A DNA stretch of 64,000 nucleotides from Pedobacter sp. L105 (GCF_009765875.1 NZ_LMUP01000014.1:1-64000); one strand, 5' to 3'; counted from the first letter of the stretch, positions 24,035 through 33,682 are shown. Program-made: numbers and translations. The notes: generated by a model not told the origin, from the sequence alone.

Positions 24035-24856
24035 ATGTGTAAACGTCTGACTATCATGACTAAAACGCTCTCAAAAAACAAAAACAGCTGGTTAAACTAC
24101 CTCCATAGGTTAAAGGACAAAACGGGGGAAAAGGAAAAATTGGAACTCACCGGTTTTGATGATTTTTTTAATGCAAACGATTTTGCTCATTCGTTTTTGC
24201 TGCATAGTATTCCCTTTGTTTATTTATTGGATTATCAGCGGGGAACGTACATCAATATGTCTGAAAATTTCGCTGGTTATAAGGCAGATCTCTTCTTAAA
24301 AGGAGGTATCCATCACCTGTTGGAAATCTATCATCCTGATCATTTTCAGGTGTTCGACAGTGAAATTTTCCCTGGCAGGCTGCAGATCTTAAAAAATATC
24401 AAACCCCAGGAGCATCAGAATTATGTGTTTACTTATAACCTCTGTATTAAAAATAAAGAGGGGAAATTTGAAAACTTCTTACAGCGCAATTGTTTCCTTT
24501 CGGATGAGATAGGGAACCCTCTTTTTAGCATGGGGATACTAATGAATATTGATCACCATAAAAATGGAAATTCTGTGGTGCAAACCGTAGATAAAGTAGA
24601 TGCTTATGGCTTAATTGAAAATAAGGCTGTATTTAAACAGATTTTTTACCTGAATGAAGAAGATAAGTTATTCTCTAAAAGGGAAAAGGAGGTTTTATTA
24701 TGGATGGCTGATGGGTTGAGTAGTAAAATGATTGCCAATAAACTCAATATCAGTGAAAATACCGTTGTTAACCATCGCCGCAGTATGCAGGATAAAAGCA
24801 ATATGCCCAACGCCACTGCACTGGTTAGTTTCGCTATCCGCAGTGAGATTATTTAG
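24035..24856 (+). CDS. LuxR-type HTH transcriptional regulator with PAS-like N-terminus
   Basis: This 273-residue regulator ends in a LuxR_C/GerE HTH (about 208-270: LFSKREKEVLLWMADGLSSKMIANKLNISENTVVNHRRSM). The N-terminal region (about 45-180) has a PAS-like pattern: IPFVYLLDYQRGTYINMSENFAGY, then a strand-rich half (YNLCIKNKEGKFENFLQRN and FSMGILMNIDHH). This is a common sensor/HTH layout in Bacteroidota and does not look like an acyl-homoserine-lactone binding domain. An ATG at 24056 is an alternative start. The gene is tail-to-tail with a GNAT-like gene; the stops overlap by four bases. Confidence 0.85.
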   Translation: MCKRLTIMTKTLSKNKNSWLNYLHRLKDKTGEKEKLELTGFDDFFNANDFAHSFLLHSIPFVYLLDYQRGTYINMSENFAGYKADLFLKGGIHHLLEIYHPDHFQVFDSEIFPGRLQILKNIKPQEHQNYVFTYNLCIKNKEGKFENFLQRNCFLSDEIGNPLFSMGILMNIDHHKNGNSVVQTVDKVDAYGLIENKAVFKQIFYLNEEDKLFSKREKEVLLWMADGLSSKMIANKLNISENTVVNHRRSMQDKSNMPNATALVSFAIRSEII

Positions 24857-25389
24857 TGCAGTATTTTATGCATGAGCAGTCCTGAACTGATGCCCCAGTG
24901 GATTTTATCGATGGTAAATGGCCCGAGATCTTTATAGCCGTTTTTGCAAAAGTTGGCTTGCTGATTTCCCGGGGCCTCGATATCAATCACCAGATCTTCT
25001 ATCTGACGTTCACGGCAAATCATTTCCCTGGTAAAAAGCAGGTCTTTTCTTAAGCCATTTCCGCGGTAATTGGAACAAACCTGATCTCTGGAAAGGTGGG
25101 CTATAGGTTTGTTTTTTAAAGACGGTGGAACCAGGTGTTCAATGATAGGGTAGTATGGATGAAATGAGATGTTGTCAAATAAAGTAAGCCTTCCTGCGGC
25201 AATAATATCTTCTCCATGAAAAGCGGCAAAATGCCTGGAATAGGCATCCATTTCATCCATCCAGCCAAAGGGGTACTTCTCTCGTGTAATGATGCCCTTA
25301 TCCTGTCTGCAGGTTACCCTGAGGTTAAAAATCTGAAACATACATTCTCTTTCTTTTAAGTCAACCTCCCGGATGGTAATTTCTTCCAT
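24853..25389 (-). CDS. GNAT-fold N-acyltransferase, with LuxI-like features
   Basis: The ATG at 25389 gives 178 residues starting MEEITIREVDLKERE; a longer reading from 25461 adds an AT-rich leader and is less likely. A GNAT motif A-like segment is visible (DQVCSNYRGNGLRKDLL). The first half, RVTCRQDKGI..., then FGWMDEMDAYSRH and IIAAGRLTLFD, shows the W...E.D.Y...G..RL order of acyl-homoserine-lactone synthases, which share the GNAT fold. This could be ordinary GNAT similarity. The convergent LuxR-type gene makes the comparison worth testing, although that regulator lacks an obvious AHL-binding domain. The acyl donor and acceptor are unknown. Confidence 0.7.
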   Translation of the reverse strand: MEEITIREVDLKERECMFQIFNLRVTCRQDKGIITREKYPFGWMDEMDAYSRHFAAFHGEDIIAAGRLTLFDNISFHPYYPIIEHLVPPSLKNKPIAHLSRDQVCSNYRGNGLRKDLLFTREMICRERQIEDLVIDIEAPGNQQANFCKNGYKDLGPFTIDKIHWGISSGLLMHKILH

Positions 25390-25532
25390 ATTGAATGTAT
25401 TGCGTATAAATTTTATTATAAAAATAAAGATATTCCTAAATTGTAAATGTCTTTGTGTCAAATATTTGTGTTATATACGGAATATTTCTTTAAAAGGATT
25501 GGAGGGTAAGGGATAATTGCAAAAATATAAGC

Positions 25533-26357
25533 TTATTTAAACATTTCCTCGGCGTAATCTGCCATCACAGAATTAAATGCATCTGGCTGATCTACATTTA
25601 CCAGGTGGCTGGCGCCGGGTATTTTAATGATATGGTCATTCCATATATTCAATATGGCATTGTCCAGATAATTTGGGTCAACTATTTGTTCGTCTTTACC
25701 AAAAATCATTAGAATGGGGTTTTTTACATGCTGTAACAGTAAAATTTCATCACTATAATGTTTTTGCTTAATACTGCTGTTCAGGTAAGATCTGAAAGGG
25801 AATTTTACCCGGTAATAATCTTCAACAAATTCTTCTACATCATTTTCATTATTAGTTAGCATCTCCTGGGCAGCGAAAGTCCGGACGTCATCTTCCTTAG
25901 ATTGATCAGTTAACGCAACGAAAGTGTGGGTATCTGGTTTGGCAAATTTATCGATCGTGTACTTTCTGCCAATTACACTGGTTCCGGCAAGCACAATGCC
26001 ATCAGGCTCAATATTAAAATGGAGCATCTCTGCAACGATGTTTGATCCTAAAGAAACCCCCGACAAAATATAAGGTGAATCGCCAACTAAAGCGGCTACG
26101 GCAAGTGTCATTACAATGGCCAGGCCTGGCATGGAATAATCATCTTCCGGCTGTGGAGAAGCCTGTGAATCTCCATGAGCAGGAAGATCAAAAGCAATTA
26201 ACCGGTAATCTTTAAATAAAGGGCTTTCAAGCTGTTTCATCCATGTTCTGGAGGAAATAGAGTTGCCATGTATAAAAAATATAGTGTTTAACGCTGTTTC
26301 ATTTTTAATCAGGTAAGAAATTTTTATATTAGAAACGGTGATCGTCTTGCGTTGCAT
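25533..26357 (-). CDS. Alpha/beta hydrolase
   Basis: With the ATG at 26357 (MQRKTITVSNIKISYL) the protein has 274 residues; an ATG at 26390 would add 11. The fold is clear: oxyanion HG in IFFIHGNSISSRTW, FDLPAHGDS, nucleophile elbow SGVSLGSN (Ser), an acid in ILMIFGKDEQIVDP, and the His in IPGASHLVNVDQPD. The order and length match the classical alpha/beta hydrolase family (esterases, lipases, haloperoxidase-like). No signal peptide is seen, so it is probably cytoplasmic. The substrate is unknown. The gene is monocistronic and divergent from the 78-residue ORF at 26520. Confidence 0.87.
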   Translation of the reverse strand: MQRKTITVSNIKISYLIKNETALNTIFFIHGNSISSRTWMKQLESPLFKDYRLIAFDLPAHGDSQASPQPEDDYSMPGLAIVMTLAVAALVGDSPYILSGVSLGSNIVAEMLHFNIEPDGIVLAGTSVIGRKYTIDKFAKPDTHTFVALTDQSKEDDVRTFAAQEMLTNNENDVEEFVEDYYRVKFPFRSYLNSSIKQKHYSDEILLLQHVKNPILMIFGKDEQIVDPNYLDNAILNIWNDHIIKIPGASHLVNVDQPDAFNSVMADYAEEMFK

Positions 26358-26519
26358 GTTTAAATGTAGTGATAATTCTTTTAAAAGCAATTAATATGGG
26401 AATTTATTGGGTATTATTTGACTCAAATTGGGTATGGTATGACTATGGTATTATTATGTATAACATCGTTTGTTGCTTTTTGAATCGGTATATTACCAAA
26501 CAATTAAGAAAATAAGATT

Positions 26520-26756
26520 ATGATAACAATAGGCTACGTTGAACCGGGACATGAAGAGCAATTTAGCGGAATGTATGATGACTATGTATTGCTGCCTTTT
26601 GGTAAGCTGAATACGATCAGTACATTGGATGAAGCGAAGGATTTTATTAAACTGGAAAATGCAAAAGCAAAACCTGAATGGCCATTTAATTCCCGTACAA
26701 TTTATATTTTTGAAGATGAATTGGTTATAGGTAATGTAAGGCCTAAAAAGAATTAA
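26520..26756 (+). CDS. Small cytoplasmic protein, unknown function
   Basis: This 78-residue ORF has an ATG preceded by an A-rich leader (AAGAAAATAAGATT). The protein is acidic to neutral with no signal or TM segment, and has an alpha/beta look: ITIGYVEPGHEEQFSGMYDDY, then STLDEAKDFIKLENAKAK, then a terminal strand pair. No family is recognised. It sits between the divergent hydrolase gene and a convergent large gene, and ends just before a strong hairpin. Having its own terminator and normal codon use argue that it is real. Confidence 0.6.
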   Translation: MITIGYVEPGHEEQFSGMYDDYVLLPFGKLNTISTLDEAKDFIKLENAKAKPEWPFNSRTIYIFEDELVIGNVRPKKN

Positions 26757-26767
26757 AAATACTATTA

Positions 26768-26793
26768 CTGGTTACTGAATAATCAGTAACCAG
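26768..26793. terminator. Bidirectional terminator overlapping the end of the GH-like gene
   Basis: A perfect 11-bp stem (CTGGTTACTGA / TCAGTAACCAG) has the 4-base loop ATAA. On the plus strand it is followed by CCTTTT; on the minus strand it is followed by a T-rich tract. Its right half encodes the last codons and stop of the minus-strand gene ending at 26772. Confidence 0.65.
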
Positions 26794-29762
26794 CCTTTTC
26801 CTGCAGGTACATTAATTTCCTGTCCGTCTTTAAAAACTGCAGCCGACTGGAAATTTTTTATTTCTGGTGCGGTGATCAGCGCTTTTTCTTTATTGATCCC
26901 AAGCGCCAGCCAGTCAATCGATAATTTAATGTCTGTATCTTCTTTTGCCCAGCTGGCTATAGAAACCAATACCTTTTTGTCTTTTTTATAAATTGTTGCC
27001 AATACAGCCGGGTTGTCTGTTTTTACCGGATTATTATCTACCCAATAGCCAATCATATGGCTACCCTGGATACCAAAATTATCCCAGGTTTTCCAGATAG
27101 GCCTTGGATCTGCATTATCGCTCCAGGGCATACGGTTGGTCATGCCATAGAGCATACCGCGCCATGGATTACCTCCGTTTTGCAACATTTCTCCCATCAG
27201 GCCAAATGGAATGCCTGATATTTCAGTTAAGAAGAAATCGGGGCCGTTCTTTTCGTAATCAAACTCTTCACCAAACCATAAACGGTTCAGGTAGGGGAAG
27301 TGTTCCATGTAAAGGTTTGCACTGTTGTTAAAACCATCATTCTTATTGTATTGGTTGGCAGAATGCAAATCAATGATTCCCGGGTGACCATCCTGTGTAA
27401 GTATTCTTTTAATGCGTTTCATGGTTATCCGGTCGAAGGCTACATCATCGAGATAGATACCGTCAATACCTACATTTTGTACCAGCCAGTTCATTCCTTC
27501 CACATAATAATTATGCCAGCGGCTCATGCCGCTGTTTACAATAGCAGCGTCTTTAATTTCCGGGACATACCATGCGGCAATATAATCGTCTTCCAAGTGT
27601 TCCTGTAACCAGGAATAACCGCCGCCTTTGCCGGTCGAATAAATCTCATGTCCCAGGCTGCGTAGCGGGAAAGTTTCATAGGCGCTGTTTGATACCTCAC
27701 GTACGGTATTGTAAATTTTAACCTTCAGGCCTTTTTGGTGTGCTTCGTCAATATAAGCTTTCATTTCACGATGGGTAATAAAAGGATAATTGATATAAGG
27801 ATTGATAGGAGTGGCATGGTGAATGTTCACTATCGTTGCTCCTGTGGCTTTAATGGTATCCAGGTTATTGTATTTATGGTAAAAACGGTTTGACCATTGA
27901 AAATCGGTGTTGATGGTATGAAAAGGTGTGATCAGTAGATTAAAGTTATAATATAAGGTATCTCCCTTTTTCATTTCCCGTTCCCCGCTATAGTTCTCGG
28001 AAAGGATGGACTTTCCTTTTTCCATAATCGTGATGCCTCCTTTGCCATTATTGCCCCATGACGTGGGCAGTACCAGCGGTTTTTGAAGATAAAAATTGGT
28101 GTTCAGCGGGCGTACATATTTTTCATCCCTCAGGGAATATTGAAGGCCGGCATTTACGTCGCCTATCCATGCGCCGTCCTGGTTCTTTTTAGCTACATTC
28201 CATTTCCAGTTTACGGTATCTGCACGATAGCCGCCTTTATAACCAAGGCCCATCAGGTATTTGGATGCTGCTTTGGTAAAGGGGATATGTAATTTAATAT
28301 CATCCAGTTTCACATCCTGCAGGGCTATTATTTTGACAGTATAAGACATGAAACCATCAAATTCCAGTGCGGCGTCAATCTTCATTGTTAATGCATCGGA
28401 GGTATTCACTGCGCTCCATTTCATTGTTCCCGGTTGTTTCTCTGTAAACGTGATACCGGTATTGGTAAAGCGGATGTCCTTATGGGTAGCGGAGCTGATC
28501 ACGTGAAAATGGATTGCCTCCACTAAAATATTCTTGGGAGTGGCCGAAAGGCTGGTCATTTCAGGGCTAAAGAACGTCTGGATCTGATCAGGAAATCCGC
28601 TTGGATTGATGAGGATCTTTCTACCCAGCAGGCTGATGGTGTGGTCGTTTAATTCCAGCGGCAGATAAGGTTTAATTACATCGTTCTGCTGTGCCAGTTT
28701 GGAGTTCAGCCAGGTTAAGCGGGTTTGTTTCCATGGTTCATCGATTCCTCCATTTTTTTTCTGTTGCTGATTGATGCGCAATGAAATTTTCACTGTTGTC
28801 GAAGCGGCATTTGCGGAATGAACGGTTGCTGTGCCTGTGTATATTGCCGCTTTAGTTTCTTTGGGGATATTCACAAGGCACCAGAGTGGTTGGACGTCTT
28901 CTTTTTTGATGTTCACCACCTTGTTTAAAGGAGATTGATCGTAGCCTGTGCCTGTGGTGTTGAGGCAGGATATCAATCTGGAAGAAATTGTATGGCCCGC
29001 CTGATCTTTTAAATCACTGAATGTTACACTTACTTGCTGCAGGTCATTAACAAAAGGATAAATGCCCAGCTGAAAGCTAAAATTTTCTCCTCTGTCTGCT
29101 GCGTCGCTAAAGGATAATAAAAGCCCTTTTTTTATCCAGCGCTGCGGAAGGTCGTGTTTCATTTTTACGGGGTGCATACGGTCTTCAGGGAAAACCAGAT
29201 AAGTCTTACCTTTATGACTGTTCAGCAGGTTTTTTACTTCAGCCTGGGTAGCAATTACCTCCATCGGATAAACGCTGTTCATGGCATTAACGGATTCAAA
29301 ATACCTGAATTGTGCGCTTGTAGGATGGCTGATGTGGTCCAGCCAGGTTTTTGATGCTGTTTCCTGTTTTTTAAGATATACTGCCTGGGGATAATTTGCG
29401 CTTGCCTTTAGCTGATAAGGCAGATAATAGATATAATATAATCCCGGTCCGGAGCTGGGTTCAAATAAAAGGGTAGCTGTTTCCCGGGATAGCTTTTCTG
29501 TTTTTATGTTGAAAATGCGGTGGTTATCTTTGGCTGCGATGATAATAATCTCATCATCACTGTGAAGATCATGTCTGCGCCAGTTGAGTGTAATCCTTGC
29601 TGCTCCACTGCTTTTCAATACCTGTACTACTGCACGCTGATTGCCTAGTGAATCTGGGTTCCAGCTGTTATTCCCATCTTTATATAATTGCTGGGCATTG
29701 GTTGTGCCCAGGTATAAATTGAAAAATATGGCCGCAAAGAGAAATATCCTGATGTTAGTCAT
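26772..29762 (-). CDS. Large exported protein, GH123/DUF6067-like glycoside hydrolase candidate
   Basis: This 996-residue protein has a signal peptide (IFLFAAIFFNLYLGTTNAQ). The N-terminal half is beta-rich. The C-terminal half looks like a TIM-barrel hydrolase: FHTINTDFQWSNRFYHKYN, HHATPINPYINYPFIT, GIDGIYLDDVAFDR (Asp pair at about 772-773), then GMLYGMTNRMPWSD and the segment ending MIGYW. These strings match my memory of DUF6067 proteins related to GH123. The Asp pair is the best catalytic candidate, and the substrate is unknown. The gene is not beside SusC/SusD genes, so it is not a typical polysaccharide utilisation locus member. It may be periplasmic or surface-exposed. Confidence 0.7.
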   Translation of the reverse strand: MTNIRIFLFAAIFFNLYLGTTNAQQLYKDGNNSWNPDSLGNQRAVVQVLKSSGAARITLNWRRHDLHSDDEIIIIAAKDNHRIFNIKTEKLSRETATLLFEPSSGPGLYYIYYLPYQLKASANYPQAVYLKKQETASKTWLDHISHPTSAQFRYFESVNAMNSVYPMEVIATQAEVKNLLNSHKGKTYLVFPEDRMHPVKMKHDLPQRWIKKGLLLSFSDAADRGENFSFQLGIYPFVNDLQQVSVTFSDLKDQAGHTISSRLISCLNTTGTGYDQSPLNKVVNIKKEDVQPLWCLVNIPKETKAAIYTGTATVHSANAASTTVKISLRINQQQKKNGGIDEPWKQTRLTWLNSKLAQQNDVIKPYLPLELNDHTISLLGRKILINPSGFPDQIQTFFSPEMTSLSATPKNILVEAIHFHVISSATHKDIRFTNTGITFTEKQPGTMKWSAVNTSDALTMKIDAALEFDGFMSYTVKIIALQDVKLDDIKLHIPFTKAASKYLMGLGYKGGYRADTVNWKWNVAKKNQDGAWIGDVNAGLQYSLRDEKYVRPLNTNFYLQKPLVLPTSWGNNGKGGITIMEKGKSILSENYSGEREMKKGDTLYYNFNLLITPFHTINTDFQWSNRFYHKYNNLDTIKATGATIVNIHHATPINPYINYPFITHREMKAYIDEAHQKGLKVKIYNTVREVSNSAYETFPLRSLGHEIYSTGKGGGYSWLQEHLEDDYIAAWYVPEIKDAAIVNSGMSRWHNYYVEGMNWLVQNVGIDGIYLDDVAFDRITMKRIKRILTQDGHPGIIDLHSANQYNKNDGFNNSANLYMEHFPYLNRLWFGEEFDYEKNGPDFFLTEISGIPFGLMGEMLQNGGNPWRGMLYGMTNRMPWSDNADPRPIWKTWDNFGIQGSHMIGYWVDNNPVKTDNPAVLATIYKKDKKVLVSIASWAKEDTDIKLSIDWLALGINKEKALITAPEIKNFQSAAVFKDGQEINVPAGKGWLLIIQ

Positions 29763-30052
29763 TTTATAAAGATATTATATTTTAGGCTAAAGGTTCAGCT
29801 AAATTTTTATGATGTGGGAACTAAAGTGCTGATTAAATTGCACATCATGTTACCTTCTTTTTAAAACATATCTTATTTATATATGTTATCGTAAAACACT
29901 GTCTTAATTAAAATAATCGTTTAAACTCTTATTTTTTAGAGCCTCGCTGTTTACTGGCATTTTCCTTGATCCTTTTGTGGTGTGGTAATTTGAGTAATAT
30001 TATACCTATTTCCCCAAAAAAGGGCGTTCCGTATTTAAAACCAGGTGCTTAT

Positions 30053-32224
30053 ATGAATTCAGCTGTTAGAAAGACTCCAATCATACGTTACGCATTAATT
30101 GTTTCCCTGATCGTTATTTTATTCACTACTGCTTTTAGTTTGTACTTATATTATAGGAAAACAGAACGCGTGCGCTATAATGTTGATCAGATGATCCTGG
30201 CCAGGGAAAGCACAGCAATGATTGACAGTTGTTTGATTAATCTTTATAGCGCCGATAATAGCAGCCGTTTATATACCCTGACTGCCGATGATAAATATTT
30301 CAACCAATTTGCTAACGAGATAAAGTTTGTGGACCGTGCCATCAATAGATTGGATGATAATAACAGGTCTGCATTAAAAGAAATTAAAGTCAACCATTTA
30401 ATCGTTGAAAAAACCCGGCAAACTGAAAACTATACCAAGCTTAAGCTCTTATCAGACAGTTTATTAACCTCCGCAGGAAGAATAAACATTGTTGTTGAAA
30501 AGCGTAAACAACCCCTGACGGCACGTATTCGTAGCAGGGTGAGCACTGAAGTTAAGATTGATACGGTTAAATCTGTGATTAAACCTGCACCCAAGAAAAA
30601 GTTTTTCGGAAGAATTTTTGCTGCCTTTTCTTCTAAAAAATCTGATTCCCTGCATCGAAGTGAATTGGAGCGAAAAAAATCTCCTACGGTTGTTGAAAAA
30701 CATATCATCACCAGGGTAGAGACCGTACCTGCTGTTCCTGCGGTAGCAAGCAGCTATCAAAAAAATTATCAGCAGTTACTTAAGGTGAATAATGATCTCA
30801 AATTGGCTGAGCAGGAAATGTTAAAGATCAATAACAGGCTGATCACTCAAATTATTGCCGGCTTAAACCAGCATAAACTCACAGAACAAATCCAGATTAA
30901 TACGAGGAAAAGTGAGTTGAACAATGGTCTGCAGGATGTGGTATTCAAATTTAGAAGATTATCCAGTTTGATTTTCCTTTTTTTATTGGCTATGGTGTTG
31001 ATTATTTTATATAACGTCTGGAAAATTTTCAGGAATGAACAGCATATTATCAGCTATGGTGAAAATGCTGAACAATATGCCCTTTCCAAGAGTGCTTTTC
31101 TGGCTAGTATGAGCCATGAGATCCGTACGCCTTTAAATTCTGTCATCGGTTTTTCAGAACAGCTTAGTCAAAGTCCGCTGAATGAAAGTCAAAAAGAACA
31201 AATGAATGCCATCAGCAGTTCCTCTAAATTGTTGCTGGAGGTGGTCAATGAAATATTGGATTTCTCAAAATTTGAGACAGGTAAGATGAATTTTGATCCC
31301 GTTCCATTTCTCGTATATGCCACTTTGGAAGAAGTTTGTAACAGCTTAAGCCCACAAGCAGAAAAGAAAGGTATTCAGCTGGAGATGGAATTAAATCTGG
31401 ATAAAGGTCTTTGTTTGAGCGGTGATTGCTTCAGGTTAAAACAGGTAGTGCTTAACTTGTTGAGTAATGCGGTAAAATTTACGGCAAAAGGTAAAGTAAA
31501 ACTGACGGCTTCAGTTACTGCAGGTGAGGACGGATTCAAAGTGTTGCATGTACAGGTTCGGGATAGTGGGATAGGTATCACCAAAGAAAACATTCCATTG
31601 GTATTCAGTGAATTTGCACAGGTGGCCTCTGCGCAGCAGGTTTCGTCTCAAAAAGGCACAGGTTTAGGCCTGGCGATCTCCAAAAAAATTGTTGAACTGC
31701 AGGGAGGGACTATTAGTGTGTCCAGTGAACTTGGTAAAGGTTCCCTTTTTAGTTTCCATTTGCCTTTTGAGATCAGTGATGAAGATAGTTGCAGAAAAAA
31801 TGAACAGGCAGATCATACACTTTTGCATCACGATCTTAATGGAAAACACATTTTAATTGCTGAAGATAATAGCTTGAACATATTGTTGTTAACCACGATT
31901 CTCAAAAAGTGGAAGATCACTTTTGATACTGCCAGTGATGGGAAAGAGGCCTACCTGCTTTTTGAAAATAATAATTATGACCTGGTACTCAGTGATGTTG
32001 AAATGCCCGAAATGAATGGTGTTGAATTGTCTATGCTGATCAGGTTATATCACGAAAGGGAAAAAGCCGATATTCCTATACTGGCGCTAACGGCTAATGT
32101 TTTAAAAGAAGACAGGGATAAGTATCTTCAGGCCGGTATGAATGGGGTCGTATTAAAACCTTTTTCTGAAAAGAACCTGCTTGATAATATAACGGCAGTA
32201 TTAAAAAGCAGGACCGTCTGTTAG
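30053..32224 (+). CDS. Hybrid histidine kinase with C-terminal receiver domain
   Basis: The ATG at 30053 (MNSAVRKTPIIRYALIV) gives 723 residues; an upstream in-frame ATG at 29966 would add 29 residues ahead of the TM helix and is less likely. TM1 (about 12-34) and TM2 (about 304-323) bracket a roughly 270-residue periplasmic sensor region rich in Lys and Ser, with no recognised domain. HisKA follows with the phospho-accepting His in MSHEIRTPLNSV (His355), then HATPase_c with N box (NLLSNAVKF), DSGIGI and GTGLGLAISKKIVEL. The receiver domain has IAEDN and Asp648 in LSDVEMPEMNG. No Hpt or DNA-binding output is attached. The partner regulator is unknown. The gene is tail-to-tail with DUF418, overlapping by four bases. 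Confidence 0.88.
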   Translation: MNSAVRKTPIIRYALIVSLIVILFTTAFSLYLYYRKTERVRYNVDQMILARESTAMIDSCLINLYSADNSSRLYTLTADDKYFNQFANEIKFVDRAINRLDDNNRSALKEIKVNHLIVEKTRQTENYTKLKLLSDSLLTSAGRINIVVEKRKQPLTARIRSRVSTEVKIDTVKSVIKPAPKKKFFGRIFAAFSSKKSDSLHRSELERKKSPTVVEKHIITRVETVPAVPAVASSYQKNYQQLLKVNNDLKLAEQEMLKINNRLITQIIAGLNQHKLTEQIQINTRKSELNNGLQDVVFKFRRLSSLIFLFLLAMVLIILYNVWKIFRNEQHIISYGENAEQYALSKSAFLASMSHEIRTPLNSVIGFSEQLSQSPLNESQKEQMNAISSSSKLLLEVVNEILDFSKFETGKMNFDPVPFLVYATLEEVCNSLSPQAEKKGIQLEMELNLDKGLCLSGDCFRLKQVVLNLLSNAVKFTAKGKVKLTASVTAGEDGFKVLHVQVRDSGIGITKENIPLVFSEFAQVASAQQVSSQKGTGLGLAISKKIVELQGGTISVSSELGKGSLFSFHLPFEISDEDSCRKNEQADHTLLHHDLNGKHILIAEDNSLNILLLTTILKKWKITFDTASDGKEAYLLFENNNYDLVLSDVEMPEMNGVELSMLIRLYHEREKADIPILALTANVLKEDRDKYLQAGMNGVVLKPFSEKNLLDNITAVLKSRTVC

Positions 32225-33393
32225 GAGGGAACCTTCTTTTTGATAGGCAGGCGTTTGCCATAAGTCAATTGTCTCCATATCCATTCTATAGGGCCATAGT
32301 TGTAATAGGTGAGCCACCATTTGCTAAAGAACAGCTGAAGGATGTAAATCACAAGGGCAATACCTATGTAAAACCAAAAAGGCATGGTATTAAAAATCCC
32401 CAGGCCGATATTTAAAAACAGGAAAGCTGCAATTACATTTTGTACGATATAATTGGTCAGTGTCATTTTTCCCATGGCTTGAAGGTTATGAAAAAATCCT
32501 TTTAGCTTCCCGTTAATATATAACAGGCATATGCCCGAAGCAATGGTTAGCATGGTACTTAAAATAATCAGGTAGCGGGGTTTGAAATAAGTAAACTGAA
32601 ACTTTAAGCTCAGCGCATAAAGTAATCCTGCGTTTAACAAAATAGCAAGAGCCAGGCAAAGCCAGAATATTGTTTTTAGCTGTTTTTTAAACTCAGCCAG
32701 CCTGTCAAAGAAATTGATACGCTGTGCGCTAAAGCCCAATAACATACAGGCAAACATGACCATTCTGGCAATGATGGCATATGATGGACTCAACATCTCT
32801 GTGTAATAAGTGCCTTTCAGGTTCATCAAAAAAACGTCTAACCAGTTATGGCTATAAAAGAGGGGCAAGACATGGCTGTTAAAAGCCTTTTCAACGTCAT
32901 ATAGATTCAGATAAGTAAGATAAGCTGCTAAAAAAGGTACGATCACTATCAGGATTATGCTCAGCCTAAAGGCAGTTTTGGCTGTGCAGCGATGAAAAAA
33001 TAATAGCAGGAGCCCCAGCAATGCATAGTCTTTCAGGATATCGCCAAACCAAAAGGAAGAGTTGATAAAAGCAATTACAAAGAGCCAGAACATCCGTTTT
33101 AAAAAAAATAAGACTGGATTGTTGCCTTTTGTAGCAACATTATTCATTACAATGGCAAAGCCGTAACCAAACAAAACACTGAGCAGGGTCCAGGATTTTG
33201 CAGCAAAAAAATAAAAATTAAAATATTCTAATACCGTTGATATCAATTCCGGAGGATGAACAAAGGTTTTACCAAAACCAAAAAAGTCGCTATAGTTGCC
33301 CAATACTACACCGAGAAGCGCCCATCCACGTAAAATATCTACTATAACTGTTCGCTGATTTGCCTGAATAGGTTGTACAATAATTGTATCCAT
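32221..33393 (-). CDS. DUF418 family integral membrane protein
   Basis: This 390-residue protein has about ten predicted TM helices. The N-terminal VDILRGWALLGVVLGNY is the RG(F/W)A segment typical of DUF418 and acyltransferase-3-like membrane proteins. The C-terminal stretch FSKWWLTYYNYGPIEWIWRQLTYG is the DUF418 signature region. Family members are inner-membrane proteins of unknown biochemical role, sometimes thought to handle cell-surface or osmolyte functions. It starts about 140 bases upstream of and divergent from the riboswitch-led gene. Confidence 0.85.
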   Translation of the reverse strand: MDTIIVQPIQANQRTVIVDILRGWALLGVVLGNYSDFFGFGKTFVHPPELISTVLEYFNFYFFAAKSWTLLSVLFGYGFAIVMNNVATKGNNPVLFFLKRMFWLFVIAFINSSFWFGDILKDYALLGLLLLFFHRCTAKTAFRLSIILIVIVPFLAAYLTYLNLYDVEKAFNSHVLPLFYSHNWLDVFLMNLKGTYYTEMLSPSYAIIARMVMFACMLLGFSAQRINFFDRLAEFKKQLKTIFWLCLALAILLNAGLLYALSLKFQFTYFKPRYLIILSTMLTIASGICLLYINGKLKGFFHNLQAMGKMTLTNYIVQNVIAAFLFLNIGLGIFNTMPFWFYIGIALVIYILQLFFSKWWLTYYNYGPIEWIWRQLTYGKRLPIKKKVPS

Positions 33394-33493
33394 AAATAAG
33401 TTTTTCTTTTTCTTTTACAAGACTCTAGTTTACCTAAAATGTTGCAGAATAAATTATTTTAAAATAATGTATACTAGTTTTGTAGTCTTTTTG

Positions 33494-33501
33494 TATATTT
33501 G
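33494..33501 (+). promoter_or_regulatory. -7 box (TATATTTG) upstream of the SAM riboswitch
   Basis: TATATTTG matches TAnnTTTG and lies 30 bases before the riboswitch aptamer, leaving room for a transcription start just before it. A TTTG at 33479-33482 is closer than the usual 19-21 base spacing. Confidence 0.5.
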
Positions 33502-33530
33502 TCTTATTAAATAGTTCTTACACTTATTTA

Positions 33531-33627
33531 CTTATCCAGAAAGACTGAGGGAAAGGCCCTGCGACGTCTTAGCAACCTATAATATTATAAGGTGCTAAAT
33601 CCTTCCGCTAATTAGCGGATAGATAAG
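33531..33627 (+). ncRNA. SAM-I (S-box) riboswitch
   Basis: The aptamer is closed by P1 CTTATC (33531-33536) with GATAAG (33622-33627). The conserved core reads in order: a GA-rich kink-turn segment with AGGGAAAGGCCCT, then TTAGCAACC, then GGTGCTAAATCC, which matches the S-box consensus. A perfect P4 hairpin (CCGCTAATTAGCGG) lies at 33605-33618. A T-run (about 33657-33665) follows, but I could not draw a convincing terminator/antiterminator pair, so the control mode (termination or start-codon masking) is open. It should repress the downstream gene when S-adenosylmethionine is abundant. Confidence 0.93.
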
Positions 33628-33682
33628 ATCTTCCATCCCCGTTCTCTCTGAATAAGTTTTTTTTTAATCACCCTTTAAATTG

